From: Procambarus clarkii
Taxonomy: Eukaryota > Arthropoda > Malacostraca > Decapoda > Cambaridae
Length of the DNA: 64,000 nucleotides
Assembly: GCF_040958095.1 (NCBI RefSeq)
Contig: NC_091193.1
Coordinates: forward strand, 33,156,614 to 33,220,613
Reading direction: 5' to 3'
Part shown: one piece after another, positions 1 through 9,516 of the stretch
Numbering within the stretch: position 1 is the first letter of the stretch
Layout of the letters: every line of letters starts with the position of its first letter
Translations under genes and position numbers: made by a program
Notes under the pieces: model-generated
Told to the model about the DNA's origin: nothing
Database searches by the model: none
What the model saw: only the letters and a program-made list of their open reading frames with translations

Positions 1-540
1 GGGTGAAATGTTTGAGGCCATGGTTGGCTAAAGTCAGTCTGATTGTGGGAGTTGAACTGAGAAGTCCTCTGGATCCCCGTTTGCGGCAGTAGCGAAGTGT
101 AGCAGACAGCTATGCGAGAACCTGATGTGATCTTAGTGACCAAGTTAAGTCTGCAGTATGTGAGTATTGAATGAAAGACTAACTGGGTGTGGAGCGTTGT
201 AGTAATCATTCCGTATTAGGGACTTAGGCGGAAGTTACGAGTGTGGGTGGTGACCGCGGAGGTCAAGTGGTCTATGGGTATTGGAAGTGTATTGACCTAA
301 TAGAGTATGTTAATATGTTATTATTTGTCAGTGTCTATTCTTTGTAATTAAATGACAAAACCCGACGGCCTTTAATTACCTTCCATATGTTCATTCATTG
401 TGTTCCAGTACAAACCTAGTGGTACGCCTCAAGGGTCTGGTGTGTGTAGGAGTATAGGTGGTAGTAACGGTTGCTGAGGCAAGGTGTTATGTGTTGTGTA
501 ATCGCTGTGTTCGGAATGAACCGGGGTTCAGCGTCACGAC
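1..540. other. Non-coding leader, nothing recognised
   Basis: No open frame of gene-like composition and no repeat family that I recognise. It runs into the GC-rich minisatellite at about 541. Confidence 0.5.
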
Positions 541-1650
541 ACGGGTATAGGCTGAGTCAGGCCCGGGTATAGGCTCAGACAGGCCCGGGTATAGGCCCAG
601 ACAGGCCAGGATCCAGGCCCAGAAAGGCCCGGGTCCAGGCCTTGACAGGCCCCGGTCCAGGCCCAAACAGGCTCGAGTCCAGGCCCAGACAGGCTCGAGT
701 CCAGGCCCAGGTATAGGCCCAGACAGGTTCGAGTCCAGGCCCAGACAGGCTCGAGTCCAGGCCCAGACAGGCTCGAGTCCAGGCCCAGACAGGCCCAGGT
801 ATAGGCCCAGACAGGCTCGAGTCCAGGCCCAGACAGGCTCGAGTCCAGGCCCAGACAGGCTCGAGTCCAGGCCCAGACAGGCTCGAGTCCAGGCCCAGAC
901 AGGCTCGAGTCCAGGCCCAGACAGGCTCGAGTCCAGGCCCAGACAGGCCCGGGTCCAGGCCCAGACAGGCCCGGGTCCAGGCCCAGACAGGCCCGGGTAT
1001 AGGCCCAGACAGGCCCGGGTCCAGATCCAGAAAGGCCCGGGTCCAGGTCCAGAAAGGCCCGGGTCCAGGTCCAGAAAGGCCCGGGTCCAGGTCCAGAAAG
1101 GCCCGGGTCCAGGTCCAGAAATGCCCGGGTCCAGGTCCAGAAATGCCCGGGTCCAGGCCCAGAAATGCCCGGGTCCAGGTCCAGAAATGCCCGGGTCCAG
1201 GTCCAGAAATGCCCAGGTCCAGGTCCAGAAATGTCCAGGTCCAGGTCCAGAAAGGCACCGGGTATAGGCCCAGACAGGCCTGGGTATAGGCCCAGACAGG
1301 CCCGGGTATAGGCCCAGACAGGCCCGGGTATAGGCCCAGACAGGCCCGGGTCCAGGTCCAGAAAGGCCCGGGTCCAGGTCCAGAAATGCCCGGGTCCAGG
1401 TCCAGAAAGGCCCGAGTCCAGGTCCAGAAATGCCCGGGTCCAGGCCCAGACAGGCCCGGGTCCAGGCCCAGACAGGCCCGGGTCCAGGCCCAGACAGGCC
1501 CAGACAGGCCCGGGTCCAGGCCCAGACAGGCCCGGGTCCAGGCCCAGACAGGCCCGGGTCCAGGCCCAGACAGGCCCGGGTCCAGGCCCAGACAGGCCCA
1601 GACAGGCCCGGGTCCAGGCCCAGACAGGCCCGGGTCCAGGCCCAGACCTG
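541..1650. repeat. 22-bp GC-rich minisatellite, about 50 copies
   Basis: Tandem array of a 22-bp unit: AGGCCCAGACAGG followed by a variable 9-bp block, mainly CCCGGGTCC, CTCGAGTCC or CCCGGGTAT. An alternative half-unit GTCCAGAAAGG or GTCCAGAAATG forms a block in the middle (about 1020-1430). Because 22 is not a multiple of 3, the repeat cycles through all frames without stops, so long Pro/Gly/Trp-rich open frames appear on both strands (minus 534-1790, plus 1386-1763). I treat these as repeat artefacts. Variants are clustered in runs, which suggests local amplification. Confidence 0.95.
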
Positions 1651-2028
1651 GTTTTCCCTCTTGGAGTTGGAGTTGGTTTTGTTTGTGGATTAGGAATGAG
1701 GGAAGAGGCGGGCTGGATGAGGCAGTTTATGTCTTTGGAAATATTTGTAATCATTTTATTTAGAGATGAGTGTGAGCAGAAATGACACACTATAGTAGTA
1801 ATTTATAGTGAAGATAATAATGTATTTTCCAAATGAGAAAAAATTATGCGAGGCGAAAACTGGCATAATACATGCCAGATAAAAGTAGGTTGGCAACAAC
1901 TCCACAATAAAAGATTTGGTTGTGGAGGAGATTCCCGCCCGAAGGTCGGGCCATCTTGGCGCGCAGATTGAACGCCCCTGGCTGGACTTTCTTTCCACAC
2001 CTCGCCTGGAGCTCATCTTTGAATTCAG
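1651..2028 (+). other. Spacer, possibly 5' region of the following LINE ORF1
   Basis: AT-rich sequence, then a GC-rich stretch from about 1920 containing GGCCATCTTGGCGCGC, which resembles a YY1-type site. Such sites occur in the 5' UTR promoters of some LINEs. It lies directly upstream of the gag-like frame at 2029. Its promoter role is inference only. Confidence 0.3.
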
Positions 2029-2894
2029 ATGGCTTTTTTGGGCCAGTGTGTGCTCACTGCAGCTACCCAGGGCCTCACAGCACCGGGGGAGGCCGGAGCC
2101 TCCCTAATGGACGCCTCCCCGAGCGGGGGCGCCATGTACGTTGACAGCAAGTCCCAGAGAGGAAAACGTCTGCTGGAAAATGAGTCGGCTGATGCTGCGC
2201 CAGAGGGAGATGCTAAGAGAATGTCTTTGCCTCCAGAAGACCTTTCTCTTGTGGTACCTCATTCCTCGTTTGTGGTTGTCCTAATCCAGTCAGAATCAGC
2301 TCAGTGCGTGGTTGCAAATCCTCGTACCTTAGGTGCAGCAATTGAGCCTTCGGTATTGTGGTCACATTGCCTGCCTGAGACCATACGTACCCTGGGTAGG
2401 GGTGCAGCACTGAAGCTACACATAAAAAAGGAGGCTCTATCACACATCCGTGTATCCGACATTATTAAGTTGGGGGACTGGCCTGTCAGGTGCCGACAGG
2501 TATTGTCGCAGGAGCAGTGTCGGGCCCGGTATGGGAAGATTGGCCCAATGACCAGAGTGTTGATGTGGATAACATCCAGACCGCTCTGCATGTGTTAGGG
2601 GGTGCATCAGCGGGATTATTGGAAGTTACCAGGATTCACGGAGCAGCATGCCCGACATCCATGGTCTGTTTAAAGTTCGATGGGCCCCTCCCTGATCGGG
2701 TGGCACTACACAGGACCTCGTATCAGGTCCAGCCCTACAATTTCCCTGTGTTACGATGTTACGCTTGTTATCTATTGGGCAATAGTCGCCTCGCCTGCCA
2801 TAATGAAGCACACTGTGCAAACTGCGGCAAAACAGGCCATACAGACAGATATAACGGTGGGTGCAACTTCAGGGGAAGGTCAAGCTTCCCATGA
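2029..2894 (+). pseudogene. LINE ORF1 (gag-like, zinc-knuckle) fragment, frameshifted
   Basis: Two overlapping plus-strand frames make one protein. 2029-2598 supplies an acidic/basic N-terminus and a globular middle region. From about 2490 the sequence continues in another frame to 2894, ending with two zinc-knuckle-like clusters; the second, CANCGKTGHTDRYNGGC, fits CX2CX4HX5C and the first is degenerate. This is the order seen in ORF1 gag-like proteins of Jockey/CR1-group non-LTR retrotransposons, which bind the element RNA. A single frameshift between about 2490 and 2560 splits it, so it is a pseudogene. No ORF2 follows; about 100 bp downstream the sequence becomes AT-rich and unrelated. 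It is not closely similar to the other ORF1 proteins in the window. Confidence 0.7.
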
Positions 2895-2960
2895 CCTTGG
2901 AGTCATTGGAGATGGGTTTGTGGATAACCTGACCTAGCAGTTTATGCCTTTGGGGAGATC

Positions 2961-3018
2961 TCCCCCCCCCCTGGCATATATGCATTAATGATATATAGAT
3001 ATATAATGCATATGCCAG
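2961..3018. repeat. C-run and AT-rich palindrome
   Basis: A 10-11-base C run (2962-2971) is followed by an imperfect inverted repeat, CTGGCATATATGCATTA pairing with TAATGCATATGCCAG around an ATATATAGAT loop. Confidence 0.7.
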
Positions 3019-3340
3019 CCAGTCCAAGCCTAATCTTAAGATAATTCTCCTATCTCTCAATTTATTCTTTACCTACTCTTCATAGCAAGTCTTTGTCACC
3101 CACATTGAACAATATTCTAAGTCTTCACTACCCCAAAACTTGCCTCACCACCCAGCTTTTACCTTACCACACACCTTTGCTACCCATTATTTGGTTTGGA
3201 TTAAACATTCAAGGTTAAATGTTTGCCTTTGATCACCTAGCAGCAATTGAGGATACAGATGTAAGCTGATTGGAGAGTCGCGTTCCGAGTGTAAACTAGT
3301 AGAACGTAAGTCAAGAAACTGATCCAGTGATCCAGTAGTA
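3019..3340. other. Non-coding, nothing recognised
   Basis: C/T-rich simple sequence without gene-like frames or recognisable repeats. Confidence 0.4.
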
Positions 3341-3460
3341 TGATCCACAATAGACTTGAGAATGGTCCAGGACGGACCGAAACGTCGCCGTCCCTTCACC
3401 TTCTAGTGTGTGGTCTGGTCAACATACTTCAGCCATGTTATTGTGACTCGTCGTCTGCAC
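3341..3460 (+). repeat. Interspersed repeat (GGTCCAGGACGGACCGAAAC family), copy 1
   Basis: About 120 bp around ACTTGAGAATGGTCCAGGAC and GGACCGAAACGTCGCCG, then CACCTTCTAGTGTGTGGTCT and a GTTATTGTGACTCGTCGTCT end. The same block recurs inverted at 4802-4945. From memory this motif is very common in crayfish genomic sequence. The transposition class is unknown. Confidence 0.75.
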
Positions 3461-3861
3461 ATGATCCAGTAATTTGTTCCGCAAATTCACAACCCAGTTA
3501 CCAAACCAGTATTTACCCAGGTATTTCCTAAATCTAAACTTATCTTCATTTAAAGCCTTATCAATAGCTTCCTTGTTATGCTCATTCATCCACTTGTACA
3601 CTTCAATCATGTCACGTTAAGGTTTTTCCAACATCTCTTTATACGGAAGCTTTCTAATTTGCGGGATTAACTTTGTCATCCTAACTGACGTGTTCTAGTG
3701 AATTATGTCCATTCTTTAGCATGGCGACCAAAACTGAACGGCATAATCTAAATGGGACCTAAAAACAATACGTTAATAAACCCAGCCGACTTATTGCTAA
3801 CTCTTCTATAAATAAATCTATGGGAAAGAAAAGCTCTCAGCCTGCTAACAAGAGTGTACAA
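3461..3861. other. Non-coding, nothing recognised
   Basis: AT-rich sequence with short frames only. The 3419-3610 minus-strand frame covers text such as YKWMNEHNKEAIDKALNEDK but has no support beyond openness; it may be part of an unidentified old repeat. Confidence 0.35.
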
Positions 3862-3947
3862 ATCCACAAGGGCCGGGACGAGGATTCAAACCTGCATCCG
3901 AGAGCATCCCAGACGCTGCCGTAATCGACTGAGCTACGACATGGTCA
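3862..3947 (-). repeat. tRNA-like SINE head
   Basis: On the minus strand GTAGCTCAGTCG matches the Pol III A box exactly, and GGTTTGAATCC lies about 35 bp downstream as a one-mismatch B box. The arrangement is that of a tRNA-derived SINE head rather than a functional tRNA gene: the acceptor stem does not close and the B box is mutated. Confidence 0.65.
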
Positions 3948-4183
3948 AAAAGAGTTGAAACCGAAGTTCTACTGAACTTAATGGATCCTAAACCCCATCC
4001 GAGGCACAAACCAGTGTTAGTGTAACAAGAATGTGAAGTTTTCTACGTCCATCTAGTTCCACCCGCTCCTCCCCAGAACTAGTTGTTAAATAAGCACTTT
4101 ACCTTGACTCTTCTGATCCAACACTTGTCCACACGTGTCACACTCCTGAAAAAATATTTTTTACATATATTAAGGGCAAGCAT

Positions 4184-4232
4184 AAGTAATTATCAAAAGA
4201 ATGCACCAAACCAGGAAGGCTATGTAGCACCA
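4184..4232 (-). mobile_element. 49-bp 3'-end fragment of the copy-2 LINE family
   Basis: AAGTAATTATCAAAAGAATG followed by CACCAAACCAGGAAGGCTAT repeats, with only a few differences, the last 50 bp of the full-length LINE at about 16,238-16,290. In element orientation it is the extreme 3' end, as expected for a severely 5'-truncated insertion or a parasite that borrowed this 3' end. Confidence 0.7.
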
Positions 4233-4801
4233 GGGTAAGTATAAACAGTTTATTTCAAATACAATCGAGTAGGAAAATACAATTATGAATTTCAAGAACA
4301 CTGGAACCAATCACTGGAATAGGTGAAATTGCAATGGAGATTAATTACAGATTGTATCAACAATAGCGAGTAGGCAAGACTGATAAGACTGCAATAGCCT
4401 AACGGAATACATTTTTGTCTCTGACTCATGAGGCTATGGTTAAGCATCAATGTTCTTTTAAAGTTACATAGAAACACATTATCTTATTAGGGTCTTCCAC
4501 TAAAAACAAACCTTTAGCTAACCTTAGATAAACGTACTGTGTATTATTAATTTATTTAGTTGTTTATTGGCCTAAATTATATAAATAACATGCTTAAAAC
4601 CTCTTAAGTACAGTATATGGTCTCTGAGCACCAAACCAACGTTAGAAGCCTAGTGATTACATTGTCAAAAATTACCATTTACAGGTGAAACCATTTCATA
4701 TCGCAGAGTAAACAAGATGGAAACAATTATCTTCCACATTTATTTGCACAATTGCCATCCTGATATGACCACTCCATCGCCCCAGTCGTTAACACAATAA
4801 G
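4233..4801. other. Non-coding AT-rich sequence
   Basis: No gene, RNA or repeat family recognised on either strand. Confidence 0.4.
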
Positions 4802-4945
4802 TGCAGGCGATGAGTCACAATAACGTGGCTAAAGTATGTTGACCAGACCACACGCTAGAAGGTGAAGGGACGACGACGTTTCGGTCCGTCCTGGACCATT
4901 CTCATGTCGACTTGAGAATGGCCCAGGATCGAAATGTCGTCGTCA
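4802..4945 (-). repeat. Interspersed repeat, inverted copy 2, folded back on itself
   Basis: Reverse-orientation copy of the repeat at 3341-3460. It extends past that copy into an inverted half, so 4869-4945 forms a hairpin: a GACGACGTTTCGGTCCGTCC arm faces an arm containing GGATCGAAATGTCGTCGTC, with the loop around TGTCGACT. Confidence 0.75.
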
Positions 4946-5101
4946 ACACACTAAACAATCTAGGGTGGCTTGTTGCTAAACATTACAAGTCACCTTTACC
5001 TTAGCTACAAGACACGTTGTGCATATTATCAAACTACCTTTAATGTCATAATGCAGCAGTTTGCGCGCTCAAAATACAGATAGACAAACTCCTCAGGAAC
5101 C
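4946..5101. other. Non-coding, nothing recognised
   Basis: Short AT-rich stretch between repeats. Confidence 0.3.
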
Positions 5102-5180
5102 GTAGGGGAACCTTTGACAAGCCGCCGGCTTCCTGTTGCCGTAGAGGGCACTATGGACAAATGGTGGCCCTCTGGTAAAT
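5102..5180 (+). repeat. Dispersed repeat pair, copy 1
   Basis: Shares GAACCTTTGACAAGCCGCCG, TCCTGTTGCCGT and GGTGGCCCT with 6069-6130 in the same order and orientation (there ACCTTTGACAAGGCGCCGCC, TCCTGTCCCCGT, GGTGGCCCT). An old direct dispersed repeat of unknown class. Confidence 0.6.
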
Positions 5181-5740
5181 ATAAGTCAATATTACCTAGG
5201 AGTTATGATGCACCAGCCATTAAACATCTGGGACTCACAGTTAATATGAAAACAATCCTTAAGAATAGTTAAACGAATCTTTGACTTAAATGAACAACAT
5301 TGAATATTCAACTGTACGAGTCTCTGTTGTGGTCCCATCTGGCCTACTGTGTCCAAATATGGAAACCTCACTTCAAAAACACATCAATAATTTTCCGCTT
5401 TGGAGAAAGTTCAAGACAGCAACAACAATCATGCCAGAACTTGTTCAACTGTCACTACCACGAATCTTTGAAGGATTAACACTATAAATGTTTAAATTGT
5501 TATAGATTTTGATAGATTACCCTATAAATTTTCCTAGAAATTATCTCCTTAATATTATCTGTTAGATTAAGGCCCTGCCCGAAGCGCTATGCGTACTAGT
5601 GGCTTTACAAGAATGTAAACACATCATGCCATGTACTCTCAGAAACCCAATGTAACTTCTTGTAGATATATAAATAAATAAATAACAGCCGAGGCCTTTG
5701 TAATACTATTTTAATGCATTGCTTTATACTTTGTAAAGTC
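5181..5740. other. Non-coding AT-rich sequence
   Basis: Only small open frames (for example plus 5290-5487, 65 codons) with no recognisable similarity. Confidence 0.4.
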
Positions 5741-5859
5741 TTTTAGAGAAGTGCTTTGTATTTATAACCTCCAACTTGGTCAGTATTACAAATTAAAAAA
5801 AAAAAATGATAATACTGACCAAATTGGAGGCTATTAATACAGACCACTTCTCTAAAATG
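5741..5859. repeat. 119-bp foldback with about 49-bp arms
   Basis: Left arm 5741-5788 (TTTTAGAGAAGTGCTTTG ... CAACTTGGTCAGTATTA) is the near-perfect reverse complement of 5810-5859, around a loop of about 20 bp rich in A. It resembles a small MITE or foldback element. No flanking target duplication was identified. Confidence 0.85.
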
Positions 5860-6068
5860 TCATATTTGACACAGACAGGCTGGACAACAGCTTCAAGCTC
5901 AACAAGCCACAATGTAACACAGAAAATAGATGTGTTGTTTCCCCCATAGGATTATTAACCCATGAACCCGCTCAACCACTCAAGTCGTAAATGCCGAGTC
6001 ATTCCTCTTGTTCACAATATACACAAGACAAATCCTCAATAAAATAAGGGGGGAGGGAGTAGGAAGGC
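5860..6068. other. Non-coding, nothing recognised
   Basis: No feature seen apart from a short G-rich patch at about 6047-6058. Confidence 0.3.
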
Positions 6069-6130
6069 TGACCTTTGACAAGGCGCCGCCGTCCTGTCCC
6101 CGTCGAGGCCACTGTAGATGGTGGCCCTTA
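6069..6130 (+). repeat. Dispersed repeat pair, copy 2
   Basis: Direct repeat of 5102-5180 with about 80% similarity by eye. Confidence 0.6.
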
Positions 6131-6196
6131 GGTCAATTCATCATACGAGCCCTTCTCCTTCCATCATTCTGAATCATGCTCATCGTACTAACCTGC

Positions 6197-6232
6197 ACCC
6201 CCCTAATCCCCCCCCCCACCACCACCACCACC
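6197..6232. repeat. Poly-C/(ACC)n low-complexity tract
   Basis: C runs followed by four to five ACC triplets. Confidence 0.85.
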
Positions 6233-6316
6233 TTCACACAATCTGTGGCCAAAATTTCTAGTTTCATTCAGATTTTCATCAAAATATGTCGAAGATTTCT
6301 CTTTAGGTTGTTTTAA

Positions 6317-6565
6317 GGGGCCTGACCGCCGAGTGGACAGCGCTTCGGATTCGTAATCCTGAGGTTCCGGGTTCGATCCCCGGTGGAGGCTGAAATAAAT
6401 GGGCACTTTCTTTCACCCTGATGAACCTGTTCACCTATCTGTAAATAAGAACCTGGGAGTTGGACAGCTGCTATGGGCTGCTTCCTGGGGATGTATAACA
6501 AAAAGAAGGCCTGGTCGAGGACCGGGTCGCGGGGACGCTAGGCCCCGAAATCATCTCAAGATTGA
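6317..6565 (+). repeat. tRNA-derived SINE, Thr(CGT)-like head
   Basis: The head is tRNA-like with a perfect B box (GGTTCGATCCC) and an anticodon arm whose 7-base loop reads TTCGTAA, anticodon CGT. The body carries the blocks AAATGGGCACTTTCTTTCAC, AGAACCTGGGAGTTGGACAG, GGGCTGCTTCCTGGGG, GGCCTGGTCGAGGACCGGGT and CCCCGAAATCATCTCAAGAT. The same body follows different heads at 38,952-39,203 and 43,623-43,870. Confidence 0.9.
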
Positions 6566-7015
6566 TGGCTAGCTACTGGCATGGCTATTAAGGCCACCAC
6601 AAGCGCCCTAATGACTTAACTAACGGGTACACCTATGGCTGCCACCTGACAATCACCTCTATATTTTGTCTAAATACATAAAATATACAAAATAATAAGG
6701 AATAACAACATAAAACATACCCCGAACAATCCTTTCTATATAAAGATATCTGCAACACAAATTTATTTGCACACTGGTAATCAACGTGACCCTTGCCAGG
6801 CGGCGGCTGGTCGACAACTGAGCCACACGTTAAGAAGCAGGGCTCCCAGACGGGCCACTCACCCTTACTCACCATAATATCTAAACTGTCAACCTCTAAT
6901 ACAGTTAAGCATCTGACCACCAGAGGCGCTAATGCTCCCCTGTTATTACGCCATCCATATAATAATTACTCTCATTATTCATTGCAACGTTTAAATACAT
7001 TCATGTTGTGTAGTA
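6566..7015. other. Non-coding, nothing recognised
   Basis: Mixed AT-rich sequence; open frames below 100 codons on both strands, none recognised. Confidence 0.35.
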
Positions 7016-7135
7016 GTGACAGTGTCAGACCTCGAAGGAAGAATTGAAACATCCTTCTGAAGATGTATTATTAAATACGAAAATACTTAAGGAAATTCCT
7101 GTTTCAATTCTTCCTTGGTGTTCTGACACTGTCAC
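7016..7135. repeat. 120-bp inverted repeat with 35-bp arms
   Basis: 7016-7050 (GTGACAGTGTCAGAC ... GAAGAATTGAAAC) pairs with 7101-7135 around a 50-bp AT-rich loop. Foldback or MITE-like; termini GTGACAGTGTCAGA. Confidence 0.85.
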
Positions 7136-7549
7136 ATTTTTCATCACGTGTTAATTGTCTTGTGATTTACACTCAGATTTTGTAGTGTATATACGACAAC
7201 TTCAGGAAAGTAATGAGTAGCGGATTTAGTCTAAACAATAATATATGCGCTTTGTTTTTAGTGCCAAATTATCTGGCAAATATACATTTGGAGATGTAGC
7301 CTAATCCTCGCTATCCAACGTGACAGCAGCAAACACTTGCAATACTTTACCAACACCAGCGGACCTTGATATAAACCTAAATGGAAATAAATAATGGGTC
7401 ATTCCTGAACTCGTTCAAAAAATGTGCCGAAAAGGAGAAATAAATAAAAAAGGGAACTAGATGAACGAAACATATAGTTTAATGAGCTTTGATAACTATG
7501 CAAACCCTCTTGAGAAGGTCTAAATCTATGAACATCATTGATTATGATA
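7136..7549. other. Non-coding, nothing recognised
   Basis: AT-rich; no gene, RNA or repeat family recognised. Confidence 0.4.
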
Positions 7550-9516
7550 TATCTTCTTCTTCTTGAGAATAGGTGCAGTTTGCATGAAGGGTTAACCCTC
7601 CCGATGACTGCACCAGGAAAGACGTAAGGAGACGCGTTGACGGTTAGGAGGAGAAGAAAGTCAAAAGCGGTAGATGTGATGGGCCGTAGAGAGAGGAGAG
7701 GCGACGAAAACAGAGGCGAACGTTAGAGGAGACACCCCGCACCGGGGGGCGGGGCGTCGTGGTCACGGTGGCATCTGACCCACGCACGCCTTAGCAGTGT
7801 GCGCAAGACGGGAACTAATACTTCTCCGGAAACTTGTGTATCGGAAAGCGCAAGCAGTACGCTTCCCAAATCACCCGCAGGTCAGCAGGCAGCCGGCCAC
7901 CAGACAGCGCCCTCGACTGAGACATCCTATCCGGCACCCTGTACACAAACTCCTTCACCCGCGACACCCAGACAGTGGACGAGCACCACGGGATCGGAAG
8001 CACCCGGGCATCTCGATAAGGGCCCAACTCCGGACCCTCACAGGGCACGACCCCAGCAGACGGGACTAGGCAACCCCCAGACCGGAGCAAGGAAGGAGGG
8101 GATACAGCAGGAGATGCAGGCGCGGCACTGACCCCACCACCGGGCACAGGAGCCGAGGCCCCCTGGCGCACATCTTTCCGCAACATCACGACGAGGTCCC
8201 GATCATCAGGGACAAACCCCCACTGCGGAGATCCAACAGCAGGAGACGCAGGAGGAGAGGCACAGGTAGCAATTTCGGAGCCCTTCACAGCACCATCATC
8301 CTCGGCGGGGGGCGCCAGATCACCATACTCCCCCACCTCTTCCCAAGGTACACCACGAAGGGGAGACACACTCCGAGCCCGCCACGAACGCTTCGAGACA
8401 GGTCGCACCACACCACGCCCACCAGGCCCCGCCGCAGGCACGGCCACCATCTTCACATCCACACAGGCCACACCCGCACCGTCCGAAGAGTCCACAGAGG
8501 CCACATCACCCACACTGTCCACATCATCCAGGGAAACAGCCTCAGAACACCGACGCGCGCGCTTCTGCAAAGGGATGGAAAGAGCAGAACTACAGTCACC
8601 AACACACACAGGCACGGCAGGCACCTCCCCATGCCGAAGCACCCCCTCTAAAACAGCAGAACCCGCGTTCCCAGGAGCCGGTATCACATCCACAGGCGGG
8701 GGCGGGACATGGACCTCCACCGGGACATCCTGCACTACTCGCAGCTCAGGCGACGGCCCGACACCCACACACACCGGCTCAACAACCCCAGGGGCCACAG
8801 CAGTCACCAGACGCGTCGCACAGGCCGTAGAATTCGCCTCAACAGGCGGAGCAGTAGACAGACAATCAGGCGCCTCAGGCACCGCACCTACTCCGTCCTC
8901 AGAACCGCCCGAACGTAACAAGGGCGGGAAATCCTCCGCACGAAAAACATGCACCCGACCAGCTGCTCCCACGTCGCACGCTGCAGCCAGATGACCCTCG
9001 TGACCACACCGATAACAGGTGCGCGGTTGACCCCGATACTGGCAGCGGAGCGTGTAACCCAACACGGACATCGACGATGGTACACTACACTTCAGCGACA
9101 TTGTCAGGGTGCGGGAGCCGTCAAGCATACCAACACAGTGCCCGGCAACGACCTTGGACCTTGTTCCAACGAACACTTAACACTGTCCCAAATCGCTCAA
9201 AACAGGAGGTTAAAAAGTCGTCCTGAAATTCGAAGGGGGCACCATGCACCGCCACAGACGTTAAGGTGACACTAAGATTCACCACCTTAACTGAGCCAGC
9301 TGAATCAGGGAGAGGGTAAACACGCCCCTCACAACGCTCGAGAAACGCCTGAAAGGCAGCCTGGAGGCGGAACTTGACCACAGCACGGTTGCCCTGAAGC
9401 AGCTGGATGCCCACCAGGTCCGACAGCTGCACATGAAGCACGTCCACCAGGGCGACACTAACCAATGGATGGTCCACCGGCACCGTAAACGCTAGACCAG
9501 CTGACGCTAGACCAGG
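7550..9516 (-). mobile_element. Retroelement Z fragment (RRM/CCHC ORF1 and 3' UTR)
   Basis: Minus-strand element piece. Its ORF1 is described separately. Below 7815 is a GC-rich 3' UTR of about 260 bp, ending in an AAGAAGAAGAAG tail next to ATATATC (plus-strand TCTTCTTCTTCTTGAG at about 7554). The N-terminal coding part is missing: it is joined at 9516/9517 to LINE copy 1 in the same orientation. No RT follows ORF1. Confidence 0.65.
7815..9516 (-). pseudogene. Z ORF1: RRM-like plus CCHC gag-like protein, truncated and frameshifted
   Basis: The reading frame enters from the junction at 9516 and runs to about 9121-9176, where a frameshift moves it into the 7815 frame. The first part matches Y and X ORF1: a VDVLHVQ region, then an RRM-like stretch with VAVHGAPFEFQDD and FERFGTVLSV. 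The second part has one zinc knuckle, CYRCGHEGHLAAAC (CX2CX4HX4C), then a long Pro/Ser/Ala/Val linker, a conserved GSPQWGFVPDDRDLVV block with KDVR, and the family C-terminus WEAYCLRFPIHKFPEKY. These features indicate RNA binding, as in ORF1 of non-LTR retrotransposons. The missing N-terminus and the frameshift make it inactive. It is a diverged relative of X and Y. Confidence 0.75.

Noticed and set aside
534-1790. Long Pro/Gly/Trp-rich frames on both strands
   Set aside because: They coincide exactly with the 22-bp minisatellite and exist in several frames on both strands.
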